In this document: positions 1-6,919 of the stretch, in pieces
Layout of the letters: each line of letters begins with the position of its first letter
How positions within the stretch are numbered: the stretch's first letter is position 1
From: Alphaproteobacteria bacterium UBA6544
GTDB taxonomy: Bacteria; Pseudomonadota; Alphaproteobacteria; UBA8366
Direction: 5' to 3'
Length of the DNA stretch: 9,672 bases
Assembly (NCBI GenBank): GCA_002434595.1
Contig: DJKK01000188.1
Span: 1 to 9,672 of the forward strand
The notes under the pieces: generated by a model
Database searches by the model: none
Seen by the model: the letters and a program-made list of their open reading frames with translations, nothing else
Told to the model about the DNA's origin: nothing
Translations under genes and position numbers: made by a program

Positions 1-93
1 TACGCGACGGATGAATCCAAGGAGGGCGGCAACGCGTTTCGTGAAAAGCGCCCGCCGGAGTTCCGCAAACTCGTCCCTCGCGGGCGTGGCTGA
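1..93 (+). CDS. Crotonase-fold (MenB/BadI-like) enzyme, 3' end only
   Basis: Reading frame 1 is open from the window edge to TGA at 91-93 and encodes 30 residues. It begins YATDESKEGGNAFREKRPPE and ends in a short basic tail. The pattern T/S-D-E-x-x-E-G-x-x-A-F-x-E-K-R-x-P-x-F is the C-terminal signature of enoyl-CoA hydratase/isomerase family members close to naphthoyl-CoA synthase (MenB) and 2-ketocyclohexanecarboxyl-CoA hydrolase (BadI). This segment closes over the CoA site in those enzymes. Only the tail is visible, so the substrate cannot be assigned, and whether the upstream part is intact is unknown. The next gene, a RidA-family remnant, starts 6 bases downstream in the same direction, which suggests a former operon. 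Confidence 0.7.
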   Translation, partial: YATDESKEGGNAFREKRPPEFRKLVPRGRG

Positions 94-99
94 GATATT

Positions 100-488
100 G
101 TGAAACGGACGCATTACGAAGCGCCGTTCCAGTAGTCGCGTGCCTTTGCACCGGCCGCCGTAACCGAGGGTGGCCGCACCGTCTAGCTCGCCGGCCTGCT
201 GTCGCCAAAAGATGAATGCAGGGCGTCTCTTGCCGGTGATTTTGCGGGAAGGTGCGATGTATCTTTCGGAAAATGGCGGTCCAGATGGAAGAAGTGGGTG
301 GCGGTCTTGCGGACGATTTAACGATGACGGCCTATCTTACCGATGTGCGTTACAACGCCGAATTCGTCGAAGTCCGAAAGGAATTCTTCGTTGAAGCTCT
401 TTAACCGGCATCAACCCTGATAACGGTGAAAGCACTCAATCGGCCCGAGACTTTGCTCGAGGTGACTGCAACCGCTGGCATCGCCTGA
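100..488 (+). pseudogene. RidA/YjgF/UK114-family protein, degraded
   Basis: A nearly full-length RidA-family protein (enamine/imine deaminase superfamily, usually about 130 aa) can be reassembled from two frames. Frame 1 starts at GTG 100 and reads MKRTHYEAPFQ, then TAG (133-135), then SRAFAPAAVTEGGRTV, then TAG (184-186, where the family usually has Trp), then LAGLLSPKDE and SLAGDFA. Around 245-250 the reading moves to frame 3. There it continues with VRCIFRKMAVQMEEVGGGLA, then DDLTMTAYLTDVRYNAEFVE and VRKEFF. A TAA at 402-404 interrupts the usual Pro-Ala-x-T segment (PASTLITVKALNRPETLLEV), and the natural-looking stop is TGA at 486-488. Three stops plus one frameshift make a functional product very unlikely. 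It follows the crotonase tail by 6 bp and ends exactly against the stop of the convergent C40 peptidase gene. Family assignment is confident; the substrate of the lost enzyme is unknown. Confidence 0.85.
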
Positions 489-1340
489 TTATCTCGGTCT
501 GCGGACTCGCGGATCATTGTCGCCAGTTGACACCGAGAGATAATGCAGGATGCGCTTCAACGGTTGAACCGCTACGGCCATGTCCGTGGCGTTGGCGTGG
601 ATGAAGGTCGCCTGATCTATCCAGATTCCGCAATGCCCCTTCCAATAGATAATATCCCCTCGACGCACGTCCGAGAGGTCCGGCTCAAAAATGGCTTCGC
701 GGCCGATCATGTTTTCCTGCATGTCACTGTCACGTGGAATATCGATCCCGCAGCGCATGAGCGACATTTGTACCAATGCGGAGCAATCGAGGCCTAGACT
801 GGAACGCCCACCCCATAGATAAGGCGTGCCAAGGAAGCGCATCGCGACTGCACAATGGTCGGCATCAAAGCTTCCAAACGGCGCGACATGACGTTTGAAC
901 ACCCACCCTCCGTCGTGGAGTGCGATGAAGCCGTCTGAGATGGTTTCGGTCGCACTGAGCTTTGCGTTCATGCTTATGAGCGATAGCGGTGAAGATTTCA
1001 GGTCAGGTTCCGGGTAAATATAGGTACGCAGGGCCGAAACGGTGTGCGTTATCTCTCCGGCGCCAGGACCAAGAGCCGACTCTTCGACGTATCCGACATA
1101 ACTGTCGACACGCGATTGAACCCAGGCCCAACCGCGGTCCCGTTCGAAGAGATCGACCGTTTCTCCGTATAGTAGTTCTGTATCGATCGAGGTATCAGCC
1201 TCGGGTTTGGGGCGGAGCGGCGCTTTCCCGACATCAATTCGGGCCGTTTCGGCAGATACGTAGCGCTCGGCCCTGACAACCTCGCGTAAACGGACATCCG
1301 CGAGGTCTGGGCGAAATGCGTTAAGGCGTTGATCGAGCAT
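489..1340 (-). CDS. NlpC/P60 (C40) cysteine peptidase with SH3-like region
   Basis: The gene encodes 283 aa and is probably a cell-wall peptidase cleaving gamma-D-glutamyl-diamino acid bonds in murein peptides. The C-terminal NlpC/P60 domain (about 160-283) has the motif FLGTPYLWGG, the nucleophile Cys186 in LDCSALVQ, His236 in KGHCGIW and His248/Asn250 in FIHAN, so the catalytic set is present. The middle (about 25-150) resembles the SH3-like module that precedes this domain in alphaproteobacterial homologues (VGKAPLRPKPEADT, LYGETVDLFERDRGWAWVQ). No signal peptide is obvious at the chosen start, so a cytoplasmic or recycling role is possible. I chose ATG 1338-1340 (MLDQRLNAFRPDLAD) because GAGGA lies 4 bases upstream of it. 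The frame stays open for 63 more codons up to 1529, but that extension is Arg/Pro-rich and unlike the family. The gene is transcribed away from the ThDP operon and converges on the RidA remnant without a gap. Confidence 0.88.
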   Translation of the reverse strand: MLDQRLNAFRPDLADVRLREVVRAERYVSAETARIDVGKAPLRPKPEADTSIDTELLYGETVDLFERDRGWAWVQSRVDSYVGYVEESALGPGAGEITHTVSALRTYIYPEPDLKSSPLSLISMNAKLSATETISDGFIALHDGGWVFKRHVAPFGSFDADHCAVAMRFLGTPYLWGGRSSLGLDCSALVQMSLMRCGIDIPRDSDMQENMIGREAIFEPDLSDVRRGDIIYWKGHCGIWIDQATFIHANATDMAVAVQPLKRILHYLSVSTGDNDPRVRRPR

Positions 1341-1895
1341 AGTATCCTCGGTGGAACGCGGTGGTGGCCGACGGCGTGATGGCGATAAAAGCACTGTCGA
1401 ACACAGGTCTGCAAACGGATGACGAGGCATAACTTCGAACCGGACGGCTTGGCCGTCGCCTCGATGATACACCAATTCGTGGATCTTGAGCGCTAGCGTG
1501 GCACCTGTGGAGATGCGAGCGCGCTGCACCTCGCGTATCTAATCGTCGGCCGACGACCGAAACCGCTTTCCGAGTTGCTGGCGTCGCTCGAACCGCTGGT
1601 CATACGTCACGCCGTGTCCGCGCACGAGTTTAGGGCTTTGCCATACAATGTGACACATTACGGGGTCGTCTTTGCCCAGGGGCCCCGCGGTCAAGGTCGA
1701 CCGCAGCTATCCGAGTTTCGCCCTTCTCGACGGCGTTTTAAAGGCTTAGGAAAAGTATGCAGGCAAAGCCGATTGCGATCCTGCGATTGTCAACAAACGG
1801 CGGGGGCGACGTTGCGAGACCCACGACATTGCTGCTTTTCCCTTCGCTCGGTATACCTCCCTCAGCATATGTAAGACCGAGAAGGATAAACACGC
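1341..1895. other. Gene-poor, probably decayed region
   Basis: I see no intact gene here. The part up to 1529 is an in-frame but unconvincing extension of the peptidase frame on the minus strand. Plus-strand pieces look faintly protein-like, such as PKPLSELLASLEPL (about 1556-1600) and, in another frame, VDRSYPSFALLDGVLKA followed by a stop near 1745. I cannot place them in a family, and they may be remnants of an unrecognised pseudogene. The right end must hold the start signals of the divergent peptidase gene's neighbour, the ThDP enzyme. A purine-rich GAAGGA (around 1881-1886) precedes the ATG at 1896 and is its likely ribosome-binding site. No convincing -35/-10 pair was found. Confidence 0.5.
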
Positions 1896-3572
1896 ATGTC
1901 AGGGGCCAATGGGTTGCGCAGCGGTGGGCAGGTACTGGTCGATCAGCTGCGAATACATGGAGTCGATACCGTATTCTGTGTTCCAGGTGAAAGCTATCTC
2001 ACAGTGATAGATGCGCTACACGATGCACAAAATGAAATAAAAACAGTAGCTTGTCGCCAAGAAGGCGGTGCGACAAATATGGCGGAAGCCTACGGAAAAC
2101 TCACGGGAAAGCCGGGTGTCGCGATGGTGACGCGTGGCCCGGGAGCCTGTAACGGATCAATCGGTGTACACACGGCGATGCAAGATTCGACACCGATGGT
2201 TATTTTCATCGGCCAAGTCGCACGTGACCAAGAATACCGTGAAGCCTTTCAGGAGGTTGATTACCACAAGTTTTACGGGGCGATTTGCAAAGAGGTTGTC
2301 CAGATCGACAGCGCGGACCGCGTTCCCGAACTCGTGAGCCAGGCTTTCCATGTGGCGGCGTCGGGACGCCCTGGCCCCGTCGCAGTTTCAATCCCAGAAG
2401 ATATGCAGCGAGACATGGTCGATGTCGCGGACGCAAGATCATTTCAAATAGTGCGCCCGGAAGTTGGCCCAAAAGCGATGGGGGCCTTCCGCGGCCAACT
2501 TTCCTCGGCAGAGCGGCCGCTCATGATCCTCGGCGGTGCGGGCTGGAGCGAACAGGCGTGCTCCGACATCAAAGTCTTCGCGGAAGCCAATGCCATTCCC
2601 GTTGCCGCTTCTTTCCGCTGTCAGGATCTGTTCGACAATATGCACGAAAATTACGCCGGGGAATTGGGTACGAGTGCCAGTCCGAAACTAGTGCAGCGGG
2701 TAAAGGACGCCGACCTTCTTATTGTTGTCGGGTCGCGTCTGGGTGAGATGACGAGCGGAGGTTACAGCCTTGTCAATCTACCGGTACCGCGGCAAAAGCT
2801 CGTGCATATTTATATGGAATCGCTGGAAATAGGCCGGGTCTACGAACCCGATCTGGCGATCGTCGGATCCATGGAAAGCTTCGCCGCCGCCGCGCGGGAT
2901 ATGGAACCAGTCGTAAATGGAAAGTGGGTGGATTGGATGCGGCAGGCGCATCAGGATTACCTCGACAATTTGGAACCGTCGCTCGAGATGTTCGGTGTCG
3001 ACATGCACGAGGTAATGGACGTCCTCAACGCGAAGCTGCCGGACGACGCCATTATCACCAACGACGCCGGAAACTTTTCCGGTTGGGCTCAGCGGTTTTA
3101 CCGATATCGCGGTTTCCGGACGCAGCTGGGGCCGACCAGCGGCGCTATGGGGTATGGTATTCCTGCAGCAATTTCGGCGCGTCTCGTCTGCCCGGAGAGG
3201 CCGGTCGTCTGCTTCGTCGGTGACGGCGGCGCGATGATGTCGGGCCAAGAGGTCGCGACTGCCGTGCAATATGGTTCGGATCCAATCATTCTGGTGATCA
3301 ACAATAACTCCTACGGGACGATCCGTATGCACCAGGAGCGTGACTATCCGGATCGCACGATGGCCACGACGCTGGTGAATCCGGATTTCGCGAAATGGGC
3401 AGAGAGTTTCGGGGCGTATGGGGCGGTCGTTGAACACACCGAGGATTTCGAACCCATCTTCGATGCCGCGATGTCAGCTGGCCGTATCTCGGTAATTGAA
3501 ATTCGGGTCGATTTAGAAACCATCACGACACGCGCAACTCTCGACAAAATTCGCGGTTCTGGCGTGAGGTAA
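1896..3572 (+). CDS. ThDP-dependent enzyme, acetolactate synthase large-subunit-like
   Basis: The protein has 558 aa, a full-length three-domain thiamine-diphosphate enzyme of the acetolactate synthase/benzoylformate decarboxylase superfamily. The N-terminal PYR domain (about 8-175) carries the catalytic Glu56 in CRQEGGATNMAEAYGK, which activates ThDP. It also has the synthase-like GQV motif (Gln107) and AFQEVD (117-122). The central domain (about 190-330) is the FAD/structural-type domain. The C-terminal PP domain (about 365-540) has the ThDP/Mg motif, GDGG at 442-445 with Asn469-471 (INNNSYGTIRMHQE). Family members decarboxylate 2-oxo acids or carboligate the resulting aldehyde; the substrate cannot be read here. 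The NNNSYGTIRMHQE pocket differs from the NNQ-LGMV-QWQ pattern of biosynthetic IlvB, and no IlvN small subunit follows, so a catabolic role is more likely. The ATG at 1896 has GAAGGA about 9 bases upstream. The dehydrogenase gene starts 12 bp after the stop, so the two are probably co-transcribed and coupled in a pathway. No damage is seen. Confidence 0.9.
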   Translation: MSGANGLRSGGQVLVDQLRIHGVDTVFCVPGESYLTVIDALHDAQNEIKTVACRQEGGATNMAEAYGKLTGKPGVAMVTRGPGACNGSIGVHTAMQDSTPMVIFIGQVARDQEYREAFQEVDYHKFYGAICKEVVQIDSADRVPELVSQAFHVAASGRPGPVAVSIPEDMQRDMVDVADARSFQIVRPEVGPKAMGAFRGQLSSAERPLMILGGAGWSEQACSDIKVFAEANAIPVAASFRCQDLFDNMHENYAGELGTSASPKLVQRVKDADLLIVVGSRLGEMTSGGYSLVNLPVPRQKLVHIYMESLEIGRVYEPDLAIVGSMESFAAAARDMEPVVNGKWVDWMRQAHQDYLDNLEPSLEMFGVDMHEVMDVLNAKLPDDAIITNDAGNFSGWAQRFYRYRGFRTQLGPTSGAMGYGIPAAISARLVCPERPVVCFVGDGGAMMSGQEVATAVQYGSDPIILVINNNSYGTIRMHQERDYPDRTMATTLVNPDFAKWAESFGAYGAVVEHTEDFEPIFDAAMSAGRISVIEIRVDLETITTRATLDKIRGSGVR

Positions 3573-3584
3573 AGGGAACAAGCA

Positions 3585-4718
3585 ATGCCGACAATAACCT
3601 ATCTCACGACCATTCAGTTCGACTTCGGCGCGGTGAAGATGCTCGCCGATGAGGCGAAAGCCGTCGGAATTACCCGGCCATTACTCGTTACCGACAAGGG
3701 AGTGCGCGACTGTGGTGTGCTCGATCGGGTATTGGAGCAACTGCCGGACGCCATGAGGGTGTCGATCTTCGACGGCACACCGGAGAACCCGACAGAAAAC
3801 GCCGTATTGGACGCGTTGTCCCGGTATCGCGAGGGCGAGTGTGATGGAATGATCGCCGTCGGCGGCGGGTCTCCAATGGACCTCGCCAAAGGCGTCGCCA
3901 TCCTCGCCGCGCACGAGCCGCCTCTGGAACAATACGCCGCGATTTTCGGTGGCGCCGCCAAGATAACCAATAAAATCGCGCCGGTGATCGCGGTGCCGAC
4001 GACAGCCGGTACCGGAAGTGAGGTCGGTCGGGGCGCGATCCTGACACTCAATGACGGACGGAAGCTCGGATTCTCCAGCCCTAACAACATTCCCAAGCGG
4101 GCAATTTGCGATCCTGAACTCACATTTGGATTGCCGAAGCGCCTTACAGCAGCGACAGGTATGGACGCAGTATCCCATTGCGTTGAGACCTTTATCTCGC
4201 CAGTAATCAATCCGCCGGCAGAGGGTATTGCTTTCGAGGGCTTACGGCGCGCCATGGGGCATATTGAGCGCGCGGTGGCAGATGGCAGCGACCGCGAGGC
4301 AAGATGGGAGATGATGATGGCCGCCATGATGGGCGCCATGTCGTTTCAAAAAGGCCTCGGTGCCGTCCACGCGATATCGCATCCGCTCGGCGGTATGCAG
4401 GAGCCGCGGCTGCACCACGGAACTTTGAACGCTGTCGTGATGCCGGCGGTCCTTCGTTACAATGCGTCCCATGTCGGTGACAAATACGACCGTCTCTGCG
4501 ACGCCATGGGGTTGGACCGTGGTACTAATCTTCCGGCATTTATCGAAGGTTTCAATGCCAAACTCAAGTTGCCATCAAACCTGCGCGAGATGGGCGTGCC
4601 GGAAGCCGTTGTGCCGGTTATGGCTGCGGCGGCGGAACTCGACCATTGCAATGCGACCAATCCACGGCCCGCAACAAAGGATGACTATCTCGTACTGATC
4701 AACGAAGCGATGGGGTGA
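3585..4718 (+). CDS. Iron-containing (group III) alcohol dehydrogenase
   Basis: The protein has 377 aa, the usual length of the Fe-ADH family (FucO, AdhB, maleylacetate reductase and relatives), which interconvert alcohols and aldehydes or reduce carbonyls with NAD(P)(H). The N-terminal nucleotide-binding half contains GGGSPMDLAKG (93-103) and PTTAGTGSEV (138-147). The C-terminal metal half has the expected ligands by comparison with FucO: Asp194 and His198 in GMDAVSHCVE, His262 in VHAISHPLGG, and His278 in LHHGTLNAVVMP. All key residues are present, so an active metalloenzyme is expected in the cytoplasm. ATG 3585 is preceded by AAAGGGA at suitable spacing and lies 12 bp after the ThDP-enzyme stop, which suggests one operon. 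The TGA (4716-4718) overlaps the GTG of the decayed MFS gene. The simplest inference is that it reduces the aldehyde or hydroxyketone made by the ThDP enzyme, or supplies that enzyme's substrate. The exact substrate is unknown. Confidence 0.92.
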   Translation: MPTITYLTTIQFDFGAVKMLADEAKAVGITRPLLVTDKGVRDCGVLDRVLEQLPDAMRVSIFDGTPENPTENAVLDALSRYREGECDGMIAVGGGSPMDLAKGVAILAAHEPPLEQYAAIFGGAAKITNKIAPVIAVPTTAGTGSEVGRGAILTLNDGRKLGFSSPNNIPKRAICDPELTFGLPKRLTAATGMDAVSHCVETFISPVINPPAEGIAFEGLRRAMGHIERAVADGSDREARWEMMMAAMMGAMSFQKGLGAVHAISHPLGGMQEPRLHHGTLNAVVMPAVLRYNASHVGDKYDRLCDAMGLDRGTNLPAFIEGFNAKLKLPSNLREMGVPEAVVPVMAAAAELDHCNATNPRPATKDDYLVLINEAMG

Positions 4719-5549
4719 AATTGCGACTTGGAGCCGTCGTCTTCGCGGTTTGTCGCGGCCAGATATTGGCTCAAATCGTAGTGTTTTCGGTACCCGCACT
4801 TCTGCCTTCGCTGATTGACGATTGTTAATTCAGCAATTCAGAAGCGGGATGGATCACCGGCATTTTTACGCGGGATAAGCGGTTTCGGTTCCTGTCCTGC
4901 TCTCTCTGACTAGCCGCGTAGATCCGAATCCTAATTATCTGCTCGGTGTCCGATTGATCATTATCGCGACAGCCGATTTAGCTTATCTTGCAGATGGTTT
5001 TCTTTCCGCTTGTGCGTTCCGAATTCTCTGGGGTGTCGGGTGGGGCGGACACTTATATGCCGGGTTTAAAGGCGCTCAGCGATCGGGTCGAGGGGCTGCA
5101 GCGGTCACGAGCCGTATCTGCTCACGCTGCGAGCGTCGGGATTAGCGGCGCCGCCTCTCTCCTTATCGCGGAGACGATCGGTTCCTGGCACGGATGGCGC
5201 TCGTCGTCGCATTCTCCAGCAGTATCGGTTATGCGTTGTTGGCAGCTACCATTTGTCTCCTGCACGCCTGATTGATCTGGCCGATTCGTCTTCTTCTACA
5301 ACAAGAAGGGTCGGCAGTGCAGTGCCCGAGAGGCGCGGTGCGACCATGGCCGTTCATTCGATGCTCGGTTATTTCGGCGGTTTAATTGGGCTCCTGGTTC
5401 TGGGTATCGTGCCTGATCTTGCGGCTGGGACGTCACCGCCAGCGTAGAGTATTACATTTATGCATCTCGGCGTTGTCGTTTTGGCCGGTTTGATGGCGTT
5501 GAGCGTCCTACGCCCGAAAGACCTTGCCGGTGACCGCTCGTCGGTCTAA
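4715..5549 (+). pseudogene. MFS transporter, heavily degraded
   Basis: Fragments of one major facilitator superfamily protein appear in order across the frames. GTG 4715 overlaps the dehydrogenase stop and opens with LGAVVFAVCRGQILAQIVVF and LLPSLIDD, then TAA (4826-4828), then FSNSEAGWITGIFTR. A frameshift leads to AVSVPVLLSLTSRVDP, with a TAA at 4876-4878 where the family has Tyr, followed by ADGFLSACAFRILWGVGWGG. Another shift near 5050 gives TYMPGLKALSDRVEGLQRSR and AVSAHAASVGISGAASLLIA. A further shift near 5200 gives ALVVAFSSSIGYALLAAT. The C-terminal part reads ERRGATMAVHSMLGYFGGLI, then VLGIVPDLAAG, TAG at 5445-5447, then MHLGVVVLAGLMALSVLRP, ending at TAA 5547-5549. The total of about 835 bp is far below the roughly 1200 bp expected, and the missing part lies between the sixth and last helices (near 5240-5310), so an internal deletion occurred. 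The GTGA overlap shows it once belonged to the ThDP/Fe-ADH operon as its probable transporter. Confidence 0.88.
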
Positions 5550-5602
5550 ATCACAAAAGTGGCAATATTGTTTCGGGGGAGACACATTTTCTTGAAACCT
5601 GA

Positions 5603-5631
5603 TTGATGCCGTAGCTCTGAGACGGTATCGT
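5603..5631 (+). promoter_or_regulatory. Possible sigma-70-type promoter upstream of dctP
   Basis: TTGATG (5603-5608) and TATCGT (5626-5631) are separated by exactly 17 bases. They match the -35/-10 layout moderately well and lie about 120 bases before dctP. Only sequence similarity supports this, and the GC-rich background makes chance matches common. If real, the transcript would include the hairpin at 5647-5671 in its leader. Confidence 0.25.
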
Positions 5632-5646
5632 TCTTTCATTGCTTGG

Positions 5647-5675
5647 CCGGTACGGGGGGGACCCGTCCCGGTTTT
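5647..5675 (+). terminator. Possible intrinsic terminator or leader hairpin
   Basis: CCGG (5647-5650) and ACGGG (5652-5656) can pair with CCCGT (5662-5666) and CCGG (5668-5671), with one mismatch (5651/5667) and a 5-base loop. TTTT (5672-5675) follows directly. It lies about 100 bases after the decayed MFS gene and about 75 before dctP. It could end transcription from the ThDP operon and so separate it from the TRAP operon, or act in the dctP leader. The T-tract is short, so efficiency is uncertain. Confidence 0.4.
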
Positions 5676-5750
5676 ACATGTGAATTCGGCCGTATCGCGG
5701 TCGATGGATCAAACTAGGCCCGGCAACGGGCTCAGGGAGGTTATTACATC

Positions 5751-6839
5751 ATGAAGAAGACCACTGGTATTCTAACCGCGACCGTAGCGGCAGTGGCCTT
5801 TACCCTCGCCTCTGGTGTTTCAGCGCCTCGCAGCGCTGATGCACAGATGGTCGAAGGGCCGAAGGTCACTTGGCGTGCTTCTCTTTGGGGCAAGCGCCGT
5901 GCATTTACGGAAAGCTGGGAGTTTCTTAAAGCTGAAACGGCGAAGCGCACTGGCGGCAATTTTAATTTAAAGCTCTACTACGGCGAGCAGTTGTCGAAGA
6001 GTAAAGAAAACTTGGATGGAATTTCTGTCGGCGCGTTTGACGCGGCGATGGTCTGCCAGTCATACCATCCCGGCAAGCTGCCATCGGCTAATGTGCTCGA
6101 TCTGCCGTTCCTGCCGATCACCAATTTTGATGTGCAGTATGAAGTCGTTAAAACGGTTTTTGAGCATCCCCGCGTTGTAGCAGATTTTGCGAAGTGGAAC
6201 GCTATTATTTTCGCAATTAACATGCTGCCCCAGTACGAATACATGGGCAAAGGTAAGCCGCCCGCAACGGTAGCGGACTTCAAGGGCAAGCGACTGCGCG
6301 CTCTGGGCGGTATGGGCCGCTCAGCAAAAAAGATAGGTGCTGTGCCAACATCAGTGCCGGCGTCCGAGACGTATAACGCCTTGGCGCGTGGTACGGTCGA
6401 TGCAATTGGTTTTCCGTTCACTTACGCTTTCAGCGCTTACAAATTGGATGAAGTAGCGGAATGGTATACAACGAATATGTCGCTTGGTACGGTCAATTGT
6501 CCTGTCGTAGCGAATAAGGATTCGTGGGATAGCTTGCCGCAGCAGTACAAGGACATGCTGAACAGTCTAAAGCGTAAAGCGGCTGAGTATCAGATTGCTG
6601 CTTATCAAAAAAAGGACGTCGTAAACCTGAAGGAATGGCCGAAAAAGATGAAGGCTATTACGATCCCGGAAGCTCAGATGGCTGACTTCCGTGCTAAGGC
6701 AGGTAAGCCAGTTTGGGATGAGTGGGTTGCTGAATATAGTAAGAAAGTTCCGGAAGCGCAGGAACTTCTTGATCTTCTGTTGAAGACCGCCAAAGCGGCT
6801 CAGAAGAAGTACCCGACACAACGGACCTACGGCAACTAA
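5751..6839 (+). CDS. dctP: TRAP transporter substrate-binding protein (DctP family)
   Basis: The protein has 362 aa and is the periplasmic receptor that delivers substrate to the DctQM membrane complex. The N-terminus is a classical signal peptide: Lys2-Lys3, a hydrophobic stretch at about 7-24, and a likely cut after Ala-Asp-Ala (29-31). The mature part shows family features: SLWGKRRAFTESWEFLKAE, LKLYYGEQLSKSKENLDGI, and KGKRLRALGG containing Arg183. Arg183 aligns with the conserved arginine that binds the substrate carboxylate in SiaP/DctP proteins. SETYNALARGTVDAIGFPFT follows. The carboxylate preference is family knowledge; the actual ligand is not deducible. AGGGAGG (5734-5740) precedes the ATG by 10 bases, a strong ribosome-binding site that fits the usual excess of binding protein. 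The gene seems more AT-rich and richer in AAA/TTT codons than its neighbours. A strong hairpin separates it from dctQ. No damage is seen. Confidence 0.95.
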   Translation: MKKTTGILTATVAAVAFTLASGVSAPRSADAQMVEGPKVTWRASLWGKRRAFTESWEFLKAETAKRTGGNFNLKLYYGEQLSKSKENLDGISVGAFDAAMVCQSYHPGKLPSANVLDLPFLPITNFDVQYEVVKTVFEHPRVVADFAKWNAIIFAINMLPQYEYMGKGKPPATVADFKGKRLRALGGMGRSAKKIGAVPTSVPASETYNALARGTVDAIGFPFTYAFSAYKLDEVAEWYTTNMSLGTVNCPVVANKDSWDSLPQQYKDMLNSLKRKAAEYQIAAYQKKDVVNLKEWPKKMKAITIPEAQMADFRAKAGKPVWDEWVAEYSKKVPEAQELLDLLLKTAKAAQKKYPTQRTYGN

Positions 6840-6857
6840 GTCCTTACGAAATGTGGA

Positions 6858-6889
6858 CCGCCGGACCCTCGGGTCCGGCGGTTTCGTTT
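6858..6889 (+). terminator. Intercistronic hairpin between dctP and dctQ
   Basis: The 11-base arms CCGCCGGACCC (6858-6868) and GGGTCCGGCGG (6871-6881) are perfect inverted repeats. With the innermost pair opened they form a 10-bp GC-rich stem with a CTCG tetraloop. TTTCGTTT follows (6882-6889). It begins 19 bases after the dctP stop and lies before dctQ, so it probably acts as a partial terminator or a 3' stabiliser that lets dctP mRNA exceed dctQM mRNA. The interrupted T-tract fits incomplete termination. Confidence 0.8.
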
Positions 6890-6919
6890 CTATCTAAGCA
6901 AGTTTATTGGGGAGTGGGA

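Noticed and set aside
1341..1529. N-terminal 63-codon extension of the C40 peptidase as part of the protein
   Set aside because: It is Arg/Pro-rich, does not look like the family's N-terminus, and a good ribosome-binding site precedes the internal ATG at 1340.
1530..1700. Phosphomannomutase or leucyl aminopeptidase remnant
   Set aside because: The PLSELLA fragment faintly recalls phosphomannomutase, and aminopeptidases often neighbour C40 genes, but flanking motifs of either family are absent.
2285..2746. 153-aa plus-strand open frame inside the ThDP gene
   Set aside because: It lies wholly within the well-supported ThDP enzyme gene in another frame, is Arg-rich and has no family features.
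2778..3437. 219-aa minus-strand open frame opposite the ThDP gene
   Set aside because: It is an antisense shadow, His/Arg-rich, with no recognisable domain or start signals.
3614..4339. 241-aa minus-strand open frame opposite the Fe-ADH gene
   Set aside because: It is an antisense shadow of a strongly conserved gene, with low-complexity Ser/Pro/Arg composition.
5253..5447. Separate 64-aa membrane protein
   Set aside because: Its sequence continues the MFS C-terminal region before and after the stop, so it is part of the pseudogene.
6851..6919. Longer dctQ start at ATG 6851
   Set aside because: The extra residues would be encoded by the GC hairpin, there is no ribosome-binding site there, and ATG 6920 has a strong one.
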